Source: Mycolicibacterium bacteremicum (lineage in GTDB: Bacteria; Actinomycetota; Actinomycetes; Mycobacteriales; Mycobacteriaceae). From it: a stretch of 64,000 nucleotides of DNA. Shown here one piece after another: positions 19,296-27,480 of the stretch. Made by a program: the position numbers and the translations under genes. A model generated the notes under the pieces. The model worked only from the letters and a program-made list of their open reading frames with translations. It ran no database searches and was not told the origin of the DNA. Location: positions 1-64,000 of the forward strand of contig NZ_CALUAE010000006.1 in assembly GCF_943913955.1 (NCBI RefSeq). Direction: 5' to 3'. How positions within the stretch are numbered: position 1 is the stretch's first letter; each line of letters begins with the position of its first letter.

Positions 19296-19297
19296 CC

Positions 19298-20524
19298 GTG
19301 GCCGTCAAGACACTCGAAGACCTGTTGGCAGAGGGTGTCGAAGGTCGGGGCGTACTCGTGCGCTCCGACCTGAACGTCCCCCTCGACGACAACGGGGCGA
19401 TCACCGACCCGGGGCGCATCATCGCCTCGGTCCCCACCTTGAAGGCGCTGGCCGAGGCCGGTGCCAAGGTCGTGGTGACCGCGCATCTGGGCCGCCCGAA
19501 GGGCGAGCCGGATCCCAAGTTCTCCCTCGCGCCCGTCGCGGCGGCGCTGGGGGAGCAGTTGGGCCGCCACGTGCAGCTGGCCGGCGATGTGGTCGGCACC
19601 GACTCGCTGGCCCGCGCCGAGGGCCTCACCGACGGTGACGTGCTGCTGCTGGAGAACATCCGCTTCGACCCGCGCGAGACCAGCAAGGACGACGCCGAAC
19701 GACTGGCGCTGGCCAAGGCGCTGGCCGGTCTGGTCGAGGCCGCCGACGGGACCCCGGGCGCCTTCGTGTCCGACGGGTTCGGCGTGGTGCACCGCAAGCA
19801 GGCCTCGGTGTACGACGTCGCCACGTTGCTGCCGCACTACGCGGGCACGCTGGTGGCCGCCGAGGTGAAGGTGCTCGAGCAGCTGACCAGCTCGACCGAG
19901 CGGCCGTATGCGGTGGTGCTCGGCGGGTCCAAGGTGTCCGACAAGCTCGCGGTCATCGAAAACCTCGCCACCAAAGCCGACAGCATCGTCATCGGCGGCG
20001 GCATGTGCTTCACCTTCCTTGCCGCACAGGGCGTTTCGGTCGGTTCCTCGCTGCTGCAGGAGGAGATGATCGACACCTGCAAGAAGCTGCTGGAGACCTA
20101 CGGCGACGTGATCCACCTTCCGGTGGACATCGTGGCTGCCGACAAGTTCGCCGCCGACGCCGCAGCCGAGACGGTCCCCGCCGACCAGATCCCGGACGAC
20201 AGGATGGGCCTGGACATCGGGCCCGAGTCGGTCAAGCGGTTCACCGCGCTGTTGTCCAACGCCAAGACCGTGTTCTGGAACGGTCCGATGGGTGTGTTCG
20301 AGTTCGAGGCGTTCTCGGCCGGCACCAAGGGCGTGGCCGAGGCGATCATCGGGGCCACCGGCAAGGGCGCGTTCAGCGTCGTCGGTGGTGGCGACTCCGC
20401 GGCCGCGGTCCGGCTGCTGGGCCTGCCCGAGGACGGCTTCTCGCACATCTCGACCGGCGGCGGCGCGTCGCTGGAGTATCTGGAGGGCAAGACCCTCCCC
20501 GGTATTGACGTTCTGGAGGCGTGA
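19298..20524 (+). CDS. pgk: Phosphoglycerate kinase
   Basis: 408 residues, normal length. It transfers phosphate from 1,3-bisphosphoglycerate to ADP. Typical motifs are VLVRSDLNVPLD (about 20-31), AHLGRPKG (about 63-70), LLLENIRF, the substrate region DGFGVVHR, and the C-terminal nucleotide loop VVGGGDSAAAV with the STGGGASLE signature. The GTG start at 19298 is 2 bp after the gap stop. The tpiA ATG follows 3 bp after its stop. Confidence 0.97.
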   Translation: MAVKTLEDLLAEGVEGRGVLVRSDLNVPLDDNGAITDPGRIIASVPTLKALAEAGAKVVVTAHLGRPKGEPDPKFSLAPVAAALGEQLGRHVQLAGDVVGTDSLARAEGLTDGDVLLLENIRFDPRETSKDDAERLALAKALAGLVEAADGTPGAFVSDGFGVVHRKQASVYDVATLLPHYAGTLVAAEVKVLEQLTSSTERPYAVVLGGSKVSDKLAVIENLATKADSIVIGGGMCFTFLAAQGVSVGSSLLQEEMIDTCKKLLETYGDVIHLPVDIVAADKFAADAAAETVPADQIPDDRMGLDIGPESVKRFTALLSNAKTVFWNGPMGVFEFEAFSAGTKGVAEAIIGATGKGAFSVVGGGDSAAAVRLLGLPEDGFSHISTGGGASLEYLEGKTLPGIDVLEA

Positions 20525-20527
20525 GAC

Positions 20528-21313
20528 ATGGCACGTAAGCCGCTGATCGCCGGCAACTGGAAGATGAACCTCAACCACTTCGAGGCCATCGCCCTGGTGC
20601 AGAAGATCGCATTCGCCTTGCCGGAGAAGTACTTCGACAAGGTCGATGTGACCGTCATCCCGCCGTTCACCGATCTGCGCAGTGTGCAGACGCTGGTCGA
20701 CGGCGACAAGCTGCGCCTCACCTATGGCGCGCAGGACGTGTCCAAGCACGACTCGGGCGCCTACACCGGTGAGATCAGCGGGGCCTTCCTGGCCAAGCTG
20801 GGCGTCACGTTCGCCGTCGTCGGCCACTCCGAGCGGCGGACCTACCACGGCGAGACCGACGAGATCGTGGCCGCCAAGGCCGCGGCCGCGCTCAAGCACG
20901 GCCTGACCCCGATCGTCTGTATCGGTGAGCCGCTGGAGGTCCGCGAAGCGGGCAACCACGTGCAGTTCAACGTGGAGTCGCTGCGCGGCTCGCTGGCCGG
21001 CCTGCCGGCCGATCAGATCGCCCAGGTGGTCATCGCCTACGAACCCGTGTGGGCCATCGGCACCGGCCGGGTGGCCAGTGCGGCCGATGCGCAGGAAGTC
21101 TGCGGCGCCATCCGCACAGAGCTGGGGGAGCTGTCCTCGCCGGAGATCGCCGCCACCGTGCGGGTGCTCTACGGCGGCTCGGTGAACGCCAAGAACGTCG
21201 GCGAGATCGTCGGGCAGACCGATGTCGACGGCGCGCTGGTCGGCGGTGCCTCGCTGGACGGTGAGCAGTTCGCCACCCTGTCGGCGATCGCCGCCGGTGG
21301 CCCGCTGCCCTGA
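20528..21313 (+). CDS. tpiA: Triosephosphate isomerase
   Basis: 261 residues. It interconverts dihydroxyacetone phosphate and glyceraldehyde 3-phosphate. The active site is complete: N-terminal AGNWKMN (catalytic Lys), H100 in VGHSERR, E172 in AYEPVWAIGTG, and phosphate-binding YGGSVNAKN plus GALVGGASL. It is the last gene of the gap-pgk-tpiA unit and is followed by a strong hairpin before secG. Confidence 0.97.
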   Translation: MARKPLIAGNWKMNLNHFEAIALVQKIAFALPEKYFDKVDVTVIPPFTDLRSVQTLVDGDKLRLTYGAQDVSKHDSGAYTGEISGAFLAKLGVTFAVVGHSERRTYHGETDEIVAAKAAAALKHGLTPIVCIGEPLEVREAGNHVQFNVESLRGSLAGLPADQIAQVVIAYEPVWAIGTGRVASAADAQEVCGAIRTELGELSSPEIAATVRVLYGGSVNAKNVGEIVGQTDVDGALVGGASLDGEQFATLSAIAAGGPLP

Positions 21314-21320
21314 TCACGAC

Positions 21321-21373
21321 GTGATTTGCGCATGGTTACCGGCGGTCAACGCCGGTTTTCGTGCGCAAATCAC
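21321..21373. repeat. 12-bp perfect inverted repeat enclosing a hairpin
   Basis: GTGATTTGCGCA (21321-21332) is perfectly repeated in inverse as TGCGCAAATCAC (21362-21373). Between them lies the smaller terminator-like hairpin at 21338-21356. The two stems could form one long stacked structure in RNA, or the outer arms could be a protein-binding site or a small mobile palindromic unit. Confidence 0.75.
21338..21360 (+). terminator. Rho-independent-like terminator after tpiA
   Basis: ACCGGCG (21338-21344) and CGCCGGT (21350-21356) form a perfect 7-bp stem with the loop GTCAA, followed by TTTTC. A U tract is unusual for this GC-rich genome, so this is one of the clearest intrinsic terminators in the window. 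Confidence 0.65.
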
Positions 21374-21393
21374 CTCCGTGTAGGCTGACCGGC

Positions 21394-21630
21394 ATGGAAC
21401 TCGCCCTGCAGATCGTGCTTGTCATCACCAGTCTGTTGACGGTGCTGCTGGTACTGCTGCACCGCGCCAAGGGTGGCGGCCTGTCGACCCTGTTCGGTGG
21501 TGGCGTGCAGTCCAGCCTGTCCGGGTCGACGGTCGTCGAGAAGAACCTCGACCGGTTGACGCTGTTCGTCATCGGCATCTGGCTGGTGTCGATCGTCGGC
21601 ATGGCGCTGCGCATCAAGTACAACGCCTGA
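21394..21630 (+). CDS. secG: Preprotein translocase subunit SecG
   Basis: 78 residues. It has two membrane segments (about 3-22 and 51-72) and the conserved cytoplasmic loop LLHRAKGGGLSTLFGGG. It is the accessory subunit of the SecYEG channel. ATG 21394 is chosen over the GTG at 21361, which lies inside the terminator structure. It stands alone between tpiA and ppc, the usual mycobacterial place. Confidence 0.95.
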   Translation: MELALQIVLVITSLLTVLLVLLHRAKGGGLSTLFGGGVQSSLSGSTVVEKNLDRLTLFVIGIWLVSIVGMALRIKYNA

Positions 21631-21685
21631 TCGCGGCCTGACCCCCGGCTCTGCGATATCGGTGCCGCGCACCGATAATTGAGGG

Positions 21686-24481
21686 ATGGCAGACAGCCCC
21701 GACAGCACACTGGCACCCATCGGCTCGGTACAGCGCACCTCCATCGGTCGTGAAGCCACCGAGCCGATGCGGGAGGATATCCGGCTGCTCGGCGCCATTC
21801 TCGGCGACACCGTTCGGGAACAGAACGGCGACAACACCTTCGACCTCGTGGAGAAGGCCCGCGTCGAGTCCTTCCGGGTACGGCGTTCCGAGATCGACCG
21901 CGCGGAACTGGCCGACCTGTTCCGCGATATCGACGTCCACCAGGCCATCCCGGTCATCCGCGCATTCACCCATTTCGCCCTGCTGGCCAACGTCGCCGAG
22001 GACATCCACCGCGAGCGGCGCCGGGCCGTGCACGAGGCCGCCGGTGAGCCGCCGCAGGACAGCAGCCTGGCCGCAACCTATCGCAAACTCGACGGTGCCC
22101 GACTCCACGCGGATGCGGTCGCCGAGGCGCTGACCGGCGCGCTGGTGGCGCCCGTCATCACCGCCCACCCCACCGAGACCCGGCGCCGGACGGTCTTCGA
22201 CACCCAGCATCACATCACCGAACTGATGCGGCTGCGCCTGCACGGGCACACCCGCACCGACAACGGCCGGGACATCGAAACCGAGCTGCGCAGACACATT
22301 CTCACGCTCTGGCAGACAGCCCTGGTGCGGTTGTCGCGGCTGAAGATCTCCGACGAGATCGAAACCGGTTTGCGCTACTACCCGGCGGCCTTCCTCGACG
22401 TCATCCCGCGGGTCAACGCGGAGGTACGCGACGCACTGCAGCAGCGTTTTCCGGGTACCGAGGTTCTCGCGCAACCGATCCTGCGGCCGGGGTCGTGGAT
22501 CGGCGGCGACCGTGACGGCAACCCGAACGTCACGGCCGACGTGGTGCGACTGGCCACCGGGCAGGCCGCGTTCACCGCGTTCAACCACTACTTCGCGGAA
22601 GTCACCGCGCTGGAGGAGGAGTTGTCGATGTCCTCGCGGCTGGTGCACGTCAGCCCGGGACTGACCGAGCTGGCCGATGTCTGCGCCGAACCGGCCCGCG
22701 CCGATGAGCCGTACCGGCGGGCGTTGCGGGTGATCCACGCGCGGCTGACCGCCACCGCCCTGCAGATCCTGGACCGCCAGCCCGCCCTCGAGCTGGATCT
22801 CGGGCTGGAACCCTATGACACACCCGGGCAGCTACTCGCCGATCTGGACACCGTCGATGCGTCCCTGCGCGACAACGGATCCGCGGTGCTGGCCGATGAC
22901 CGGCTGGGTCGCTTGCGAGAAGCGGTGCGGGTGTTCGGATTCCATCTCTCGGGCCTGGACATGCGGCAGAACTCCGATGTGCACGAGGAGGTGATCGCCG
23001 AGCTGTTGGCCTGGGCCGGCGTACATCCGGACTACGCCGCCCTGCCGGAGGATGCCAGGGTCGAGTTGCTGGCCGCCGAGATCGGTACCCGCCGCCCGCT
23101 CATCGGCCCTGGCGCGGAGCTGTCCGAGCTGGCCGCGAAGGAACTCGGCATCGTCCGGGCCGCTGCTCGGGCGGTGAAAGTGTTCGGGCCACAAGCCATT
23201 CCGAATTACATCATCTCGATGTGCCAGTCGGTATCGGACATGCTGGAGGCCGCGGTTCTGCTCAAGGAAGCAGGGCTGCTGGATGCCACCGACGACACGG
23301 TGTACGCGCCGGTCGGCATCGTCCCGCTCTTCGAGACCATCGATGACCTGCAACGTGGCTCGGCCATCCTGGAGGCGGCGCTGGATCTGCCGGTCTACCG
23401 GGCGCTGGTGACCGCGCGCGCCGGTCAGCAGGAGGTCATGCTGGGTTACTCGGACTCCAACAAGGACGGCGGGTACCTCGCCGCGAACTGGGCGCTCTAC
23501 CGCGCCGAGCTCGATCTGGTCGAGACGGCGCAGAAAACCGGAATCAGGTTGCGGCTCTTCCACGGTCGTGGCGGCACCGTCGGCCGTGGCGGCGGACCGA
23601 GCTATGACGCCATCCTGGCGCAGCCGCCCGGCGCGGTGAAGGGATCGCTGCGCATCACCGAACAGGGCGAGGTGATCGCCGCCAAATACGCCGAACCGCG
23701 GATCGCGCACCGGAACCTGGAGACACTGCTGGCGGCCACGTTGGAGTCCACACTGTTGGATGTCGAGGGCCTCGGCGAGGGCGCCGATGACGCGTACCGG
23801 GTGCTCGACGAACTGGCGGCCGGCGCCCAGCGTGCCTACGCCGAACTGGTGCACCAGACACCGGGTTTCGTCGACTACTTCAAGGCGTCGACTCCGGTGA
23901 GTGAGATCGGCGCGCTCAACATCGGCAGCCGGCCGACCTCGCGTAAACCGACCACCGCCATCTCGGACCTGCGCGCCATCCCGTGGGTGCTGGCCTGGAG
24001 CCAATCCCGGGTGATGCTGCCGGGCTGGTATGGCACCGGCTCCGCATTCGAGGAGTTCGTATCGGCCGGGGAGGGTCGGTTGGAGGTGCTGCAGGACCTC
24101 TACAAGCGCTGGCCGTTCTTCCGCACCGTGCTGTCGAACATGGCGCAGGTGCTGTCCAAGTCGGATCTCGGCCTGGCGGCGCGGTATTCGGAACTCGTCG
24201 AAGACGAGGAACTGCGGGCTCGGGTGTTCGACAAGATCGTCGCCGAGCACGAGCGCACCGTGCGTATGCACGGATTGATCACCGGACAGGACGATCTGTT
24301 GGCCGACAACCCGGCGCTGGCCAGGTCGGTGTTCAACCGGTTCCCGTACCTGGAGCCGCTGAATCACCTGCAGGTGGAGTTGCTGCGTCGATACCGCTCA
24401 GGGGACGAGGACGAGCTGGTGCAGCGCGGCATCCTGCTGACGATGAGCGGACTGGCCAGCGCGTTGCGTAACTCGGGGTAG
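21686..24481 (+). CDS. ppc: Phosphoenolpyruvate carboxylase
   Basis: 931 residues, full length. It makes oxaloacetate from PEP and bicarbonate (anaplerosis). The catalytic His H161 lies in VITAHPTETRRRT; the second signature VMLGYSDSNKDGG and the glycine loop RLFHGRGGTVGRGGGP are intact; the C-terminus ends SGLASALRNSG, close to the usual NTG-type end. ATG 21686 gives a short leader. No ppc is known in the tuberculosis complex, so this supports an environmental mycobacterium. Confidence 0.97.
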   Translation: MADSPDSTLAPIGSVQRTSIGREATEPMREDIRLLGAILGDTVREQNGDNTFDLVEKARVESFRVRRSEIDRAELADLFRDIDVHQAIPVIRAFTHFALLANVAEDIHRERRRAVHEAAGEPPQDSSLAATYRKLDGARLHADAVAEALTGALVAPVITAHPTETRRRTVFDTQHHITELMRLRLHGHTRTDNGRDIETELRRHILTLWQTALVRLSRLKISDEIETGLRYYPAAFLDVIPRVNAEVRDALQQRFPGTEVLAQPILRPGSWIGGDRDGNPNVTADVVRLATGQAAFTAFNHYFAEVTALEEELSMSSRLVHVSPGLTELADVCAEPARADEPYRRALRVIHARLTATALQILDRQPALELDLGLEPYDTPGQLLADLDTVDASLRDNGSAVLADDRLGRLREAVRVFGFHLSGLDMRQNSDVHEEVIAELLAWAGVHPDYAALPEDARVELLAAEIGTRRPLIGPGAELSELAAKELGIVRAAARAVKVFGPQAIPNYIISMCQSVSDMLEAAVLLKEAGLLDATDDTVYAPVGIVPLFETIDDLQRGSAILEAALDLPVYRALVTARAGQQEVMLGYSDSNKDGGYLAANWALYRAELDLVETAQKTGIRLRLFHGRGGTVGRGGGPSYDAILAQPPGAVKGSLRITEQGEVIAAKYAEPRIAHRNLETLLAATLESTLLDVEGLGEGADDAYRVLDELAAGAQRAYAELVHQTPGFVDYFKASTPVSEIGALNIGSRPTSRKPTTAISDLRAIPWVLAWSQSRVMLPGWYGTGSAFEEFVSAGEGRLEVLQDLYKRWPFFRTVLSNMAQVLSKSDLGLAARYSELVEDEELRARVFDKIVAEHERTVRMHGLITGQDDLLADNPALARSVFNRFPYLEPLNHLQVELLRRYRSGDEDELVQRGILLTMSGLASALRNSG

Positions 24482-24532
24482 TGGGTCGGGCGGTCTGATC
24501 CTCCGGGCTGATGAGGAATGGCTTGCGTGTTG

Positions 24533-24566
24533 GTTCGAACGCGTGTACCATCGAACATAAGTTCGA
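24533..24566. promoter_or_regulatory. LexA (SOS) box upstream of the 13E12-type gene
   Basis: TCGAAC-ATAA-GTTCGA (24551-24566) matches the mycobacterial LexA consensus TCGAAC-N4-GTTCGA at all 12 fixed positions. A further palindrome GTTCGAAC lies at 24533-24540, just upstream. The box is about 140 bp before the HNH gene, suggesting DNA-damage induction and a long leader. Confidence 0.8.
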
Positions 24567-24707
24567 ATGCAACATCGCTCCCAGTCTCCACCCGGTGAGC
24601 GCCAGACCGTGGCTCCGGTCGCGGCGAGGTTGCCCTGGTCCTGCGGGGCCAGGCATGTGTTGCCTCATCGTGCCCTCGGGCACCGAGTGTGAAAGCCGGT
24701 ATCCATC

Positions 24708-26033
24708 ATGGACGCCACCCATTTCGACTCATTTGTCGATGCGCTGATCGATGACCTCACCCCGTCGCCGCCGGACGATGACGCTGATCGGACGTTGTTT
24801 CATCTGGTGGAGTGTCCGCGGCCGGTTGTTGATGACACGGCGTTGTTGGCGGTGTTGGCCGGGGCGGTGACGGCGGGCAATCTGCTGGCTTTCGTGGTCG
24901 CGTCGGCGGTCGCGGCGGCCGAACGCGCCGGGATCCCGGCGCGGCGACATCTGAAGACGGGCACCGATCTGCTCAGTCTGCTGGGGATGGCGCCGGGGGC
25001 GGCGGTGCGCGCGGTGCGGGTGGGTCGTGCGGCGCACCTGTTGCCGGCGTTGACCACCGCGCAACGGTTGGGTGGGGTCGGGATCGAGTTCGCCGACGCC
25101 GTCGGCAAAGGCGTCAGCCACGTCAATGCTAGAACCGAACTGTCCGAGCAGGATCGGGCTGCCGTGGTGACGAAACTGATGATCCAGACGACGCCGGCCG
25201 AAGTCGGGAAGAAGGCGCGGGCGATCGCCATCGACCGCACCGCAGACCTACCACCGGAAGAGCGGGCGGTGCCGGTCGCCGAAGACACCGACCTCAACAC
25301 CATGACCCTGGTTTTGGGCGAGGAGGGCCGGTATGAGGCCACCCTCAACCTCGACGTCGGAACCGGGGAAGAACTGTGCGCGTCCCTGGATCCGTTGTGC
25401 CGGCCGGTCCCGCTGCCGGACGGATCACCGGACCCGCGGCCGATCGAGAAACGTCGGGGTGATGCAATCGGGCAGATCCTGCGGACCTATCTGTCGCAGT
25501 CGACACGGCCCATGTCCGGTGGGGTGCTGCCGCACGTGACTTTGATCCGGCCCGCCCCTGCGGTGGCGGTGAGTGGTGAGGAGGCGGTGGACCGGCTCGG
25601 ATTTGGCGGACCCGTCAGCGCGGCGACCGCCGATCTGATTGCCTGTGATTCGACGTTGACGCATGTGATCGTCGATTACTCCGGGGTGCCGCTCGACGTC
25701 GGGCGCGCCGAGCGACTGTTCACCCCAGCAATCCGGAAAGCACTGGGCGTGCGCGACGGCGGGTGTGCGTACCCGGGGTGCGGTCGGCCGGTGTCCTGGT
25801 GCGACGCCCACCATGTCCAACCCTGGAGCGACGGTGGCACAACAAGTCTGGACAACGGCGTGCTGCTGTGTCGGCTGCACCACAGCCTGATCCATCACGG
25901 TGGCTGGCAGGTTTACCTCGGGCGCGACCGCTACCCCTGGTTCATCCCACCGCACAAGCCGGGCGAACCCGAACCGGAGCATCTGCGCTCCCACAATCGA
26001 CGAACCATGACCGACCTACCCGCGGCCGCATGA
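24708..26033 (+). CDS. DUF222/HNH endonuclease, 13E12 repeat family
   Basis: 441 residues. The N-terminal two thirds are a helical DUF222 domain. The C-terminal HNH nuclease has zinc-type CAYPGCGRPVSWCDAHHV (about 352-369), DNGVLLCRLHH and a final HHGGW. These multicopy proteins are typical of mycobacteria and several are LexA-regulated in M. tuberculosis; a perfect LexA box lies upstream here. The true cellular role is not known. A stretch just after the gene (CTTGAAAACTGCACAG, 26071-26086) may mark the repeat boundary, which I cannot confirm. The gene interrupts the ppc-to-pentose-phosphate synteny. Confidence 0.9.
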   Translation: MDATHFDSFVDALIDDLTPSPPDDDADRTLFHLVECPRPVVDDTALLAVLAGAVTAGNLLAFVVASAVAAAERAGIPARRHLKTGTDLLSLLGMAPGAAVRAVRVGRAAHLLPALTTAQRLGGVGIEFADAVGKGVSHVNARTELSEQDRAAVVTKLMIQTTPAEVGKKARAIAIDRTADLPPEERAVPVAEDTDLNTMTLVLGEEGRYEATLNLDVGTGEELCASLDPLCRPVPLPDGSPDPRPIEKRRGDAIGQILRTYLSQSTRPMSGGVLPHVTLIRPAPAVAVSGEEAVDRLGFGGPVSAATADLIACDSTLTHVIVDYSGVPLDVGRAERLFTPAIRKALGVRDGGCAYPGCGRPVSWCDAHHVQPWSDGGTTSLDNGVLLCRLHHSLIHHGGWQVYLGRDRYPWFIPPHKPGEPEPEHLRSHNRRTMTDLPAAA

Positions 26034-26092
26034 CCAAGCCTCCACCAGCTCACGAAGCACCTTGAAAACTGCACAGAGATAGCGGCCGGGCG

Positions 26093-26123
26093 GCCGACCG
26101 CGGATCGAGCCGAGGGGGTCGGC
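26093..26123. terminator. Possible bidirectional hairpin between convergent genes
   Basis: GCCGACC (26093-26099) and GGTCGGC (26117-26123) are a perfect inverted repeat around a 17-nt GC-rich centre, in the gap between the converging HNH and hypothetical genes. There is no U tract, and the long loop weakens the call. Confidence 0.3.
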
Positions 26124-26127
26124 GAAA

Positions 26128-26499
26128 CTAGATCCGGGCCGCCCGGCGCAGCTGGGAGATCAGGCCGCGCACCGCACTGTCGAGGGTCGCGACCGGGGTG
26201 GCAATGGCCTCACCGATCTCGACGATGGCCTCGACACGCGCAACGATGACCTCGAGCCGCTCCACCATGGCGATCAGCCGCGGTGCCAGCTCGTCGATGC
26301 TGGTGATGGTGGAGTTGAACCGGTCCAGCGTCACATCGAGGTCGCCGATCGAATTGTTCAGCGTCACGACCGTGCGGTCGAGGTCGGTGAGCAGGGTCTC
26401 CACCTGCACGACGGTGGCATCGGCGTTCAGCGCGGCTTGGGTCAGCGTTCTGATGCGCCGCGTCGCCGGACGGGTGCGGCCGTCGCCCTTGTCTGCCAT
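26128..26499 (-). CDS. Small conserved coiled-coil protein
   Basis: 123 residues from the ATG at 26499 (MADKGDGRTRPATRR); the frame is open 27 codons further but that stretch is not protein-like. A basic N-terminus is followed by heptad-like repeats of hydrophobics (about 25-105: VETLLTDLDRTVVTLNNSIG, LDRFNSTITSIDEL, LIAMVERLEVIVARVEAI), so a long coiled coil is likely. By place, downstream of pgl, it probably matches the small gene Rv1444c of M. tuberculosis. No enzyme motif is visible and the function is unknown. It is separated from pgl by 261 bp and so probably has its own promoter. Confidence 0.7.
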   Translation of the reverse strand: MADKGDGRTRPATRRIRTLTQAALNADATVVQVETLLTDLDRTVVTLNNSIGDLDVTLDRFNSTITSIDELAPRLIAMVERLEVIVARVEAIVEIGEAIATPVATLDSAVRGLISQLRRAARI

Positions 26500-26557
26500 A
26501 CAGGCAAGTATGGATGTTCGGGGGAACCGAATCGGCGCAACGCGCGTCTGATCTTGT

Positions 26558-26701
26558 ATGGCGAAATTCTGTAACGGCATTCTGCGATTGCGCCCGGAGC
26601 CGGGGTCAGGCCGGGCGGTGGCCGATTACCTGGCCGGATACGGCGAAGCGCTGGCCGATCGGCGCACGGAGTGTCCCTCGGACCGGATGGCCGAGGACTG
26701 A
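26558..26701 (+). CDS. Candidate small ORF, 47 residues
   Basis: ATG 26558 to TGA 26701 encodes MAKFCNGILRLRPEPGSGRA and on to DRMAED. Most codons end in G or C, as expected of real genes here, but no ribosome site is evident. It lies divergently from the coiled-coil gene, in a gap otherwise without a gene (26500-26760). A perfect 14-bp tandem duplication covers its stop. It may be a small gene, a gene remnant or chance. Confidence 0.3.
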   Translation: MAKFCNGILRLRPEPGSGRAVADYLAGYGEALADRRTECPSDRMAED

Positions 26702-26716
26702 GGGCCGAGGACTGAG
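26689..26716. repeat. 14-bp perfect tandem duplication
   Basis: GGCCGAGGACTGAG occurs at 26689-26702 and again immediately at 26703-26716. It looks like a recent slippage product. The first copy contains the stop codon of the candidate small ORF. Confidence 0.7.
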
Positions 26717-26760
26717 GGATCAGTGGCGCTCCGGCGCGCGTGCTTGCCGGGGACCGAAGC

Positions 26761-27480
26761 TCAGGCGGGCAGCTTGCTCGCCGACGCCTTGTCGAGCAGC
26801 CACACGGTCTTCTCTCGGCCCGTCGCGCCCGCGGCCGGGATGTCGACCGCGGCCGCTCCACCGATTGCCGCAGCCACGGCGTCGGCCTTCTCTTCGCCGG
26901 CCACCACCAACCAGACCTCACGGGCGCGCTGCACCGCGGGCAACGTCAGCGTGATGCGCCGGGGCGGCGGCTTGGGGGAGTCGGTGACGGCGACCACGAG
27001 CCGGTCGGTCTCGCGCACCGCGGCGGTGTCGGGGAACAGCGAGTTGATGTGCCCCTCGCCGCCCATGCCGAGCAGGTGCACGTCGAACTCGTCGGGCAGC
27101 ACCCGCTGATAAGCCTTGGCCGCGCGTTCGATGTCCTCGCCGAACTCGCCATCCGAGGCGGCCATGGCGTGCACATTGTCACCGGGGATCGAGATGCTCT
27201 CCAGCAGCGCCTCGCGGGCCTGCCGGAAATTGCGCTCCGCGTCATCGTGCGGCACGAAACGCTCGTCGCCCCAGTACAGATGGACCTTGGCCCAGTCGAT
27301 ATCCGGGCTGTAGCCGGTGACATGGCGCAGCAGGTCGATACCCACGGTGCCGCCGGTCAGCACCACGTCGGCGCGGCCGCGGTTGACGATCGCCGACGTG
27401 ATGACACCGACCAGACGCGCCGCAGCGGCCTTGGCCAGTTCCTTCGCATCGAGATAGGTCTCGATCACCTGCTCAGACAT
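26761..27480 (-). CDS. pgl: 6-phosphogluconolactonase
   Basis: 239 residues. It hydrolyses 6-phosphogluconolactone in the oxidative pentose-phosphate path. Family motifs are VVLTGGTVGIDLL (about 39-51), VHLYWGDERFVPHDDAERN (66-84) and LLGMGGEGHINSLFP (about 135-149). It is last in the tkt-tal-zwf-opcA-pgl operon. Its ATG overlaps the 3' end of opcA by 8 bp. It directly uses the product of zwf. Confidence 0.95.
   Translation of the reverse strand: MSEQVIETYLDAKELAKAAAARLVGVITSAIVNRGRADVVLTGGTVGIDLLRHVTGYSPDIDWAKVHLYWGDERFVPHDDAERNFRQAREALLESISIPGDNVHAMAASDGEFGEDIERAAKAYQRVLPDEFDVHLLGMGGEGHINSLFPDTAAVRETDRLVVAVTDSPKPPPRRITLTLPAVQRAREVWLVVAGEEKADAVAAAIGGAAAVDIPAAGATGREKTVWLLDKASASKLPA

Noticed and set aside
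22832..24367. 511-codon minus-strand frame opposite ppc
   Set aside because: Antisense of a complete PEP carboxylase; no family similarity.
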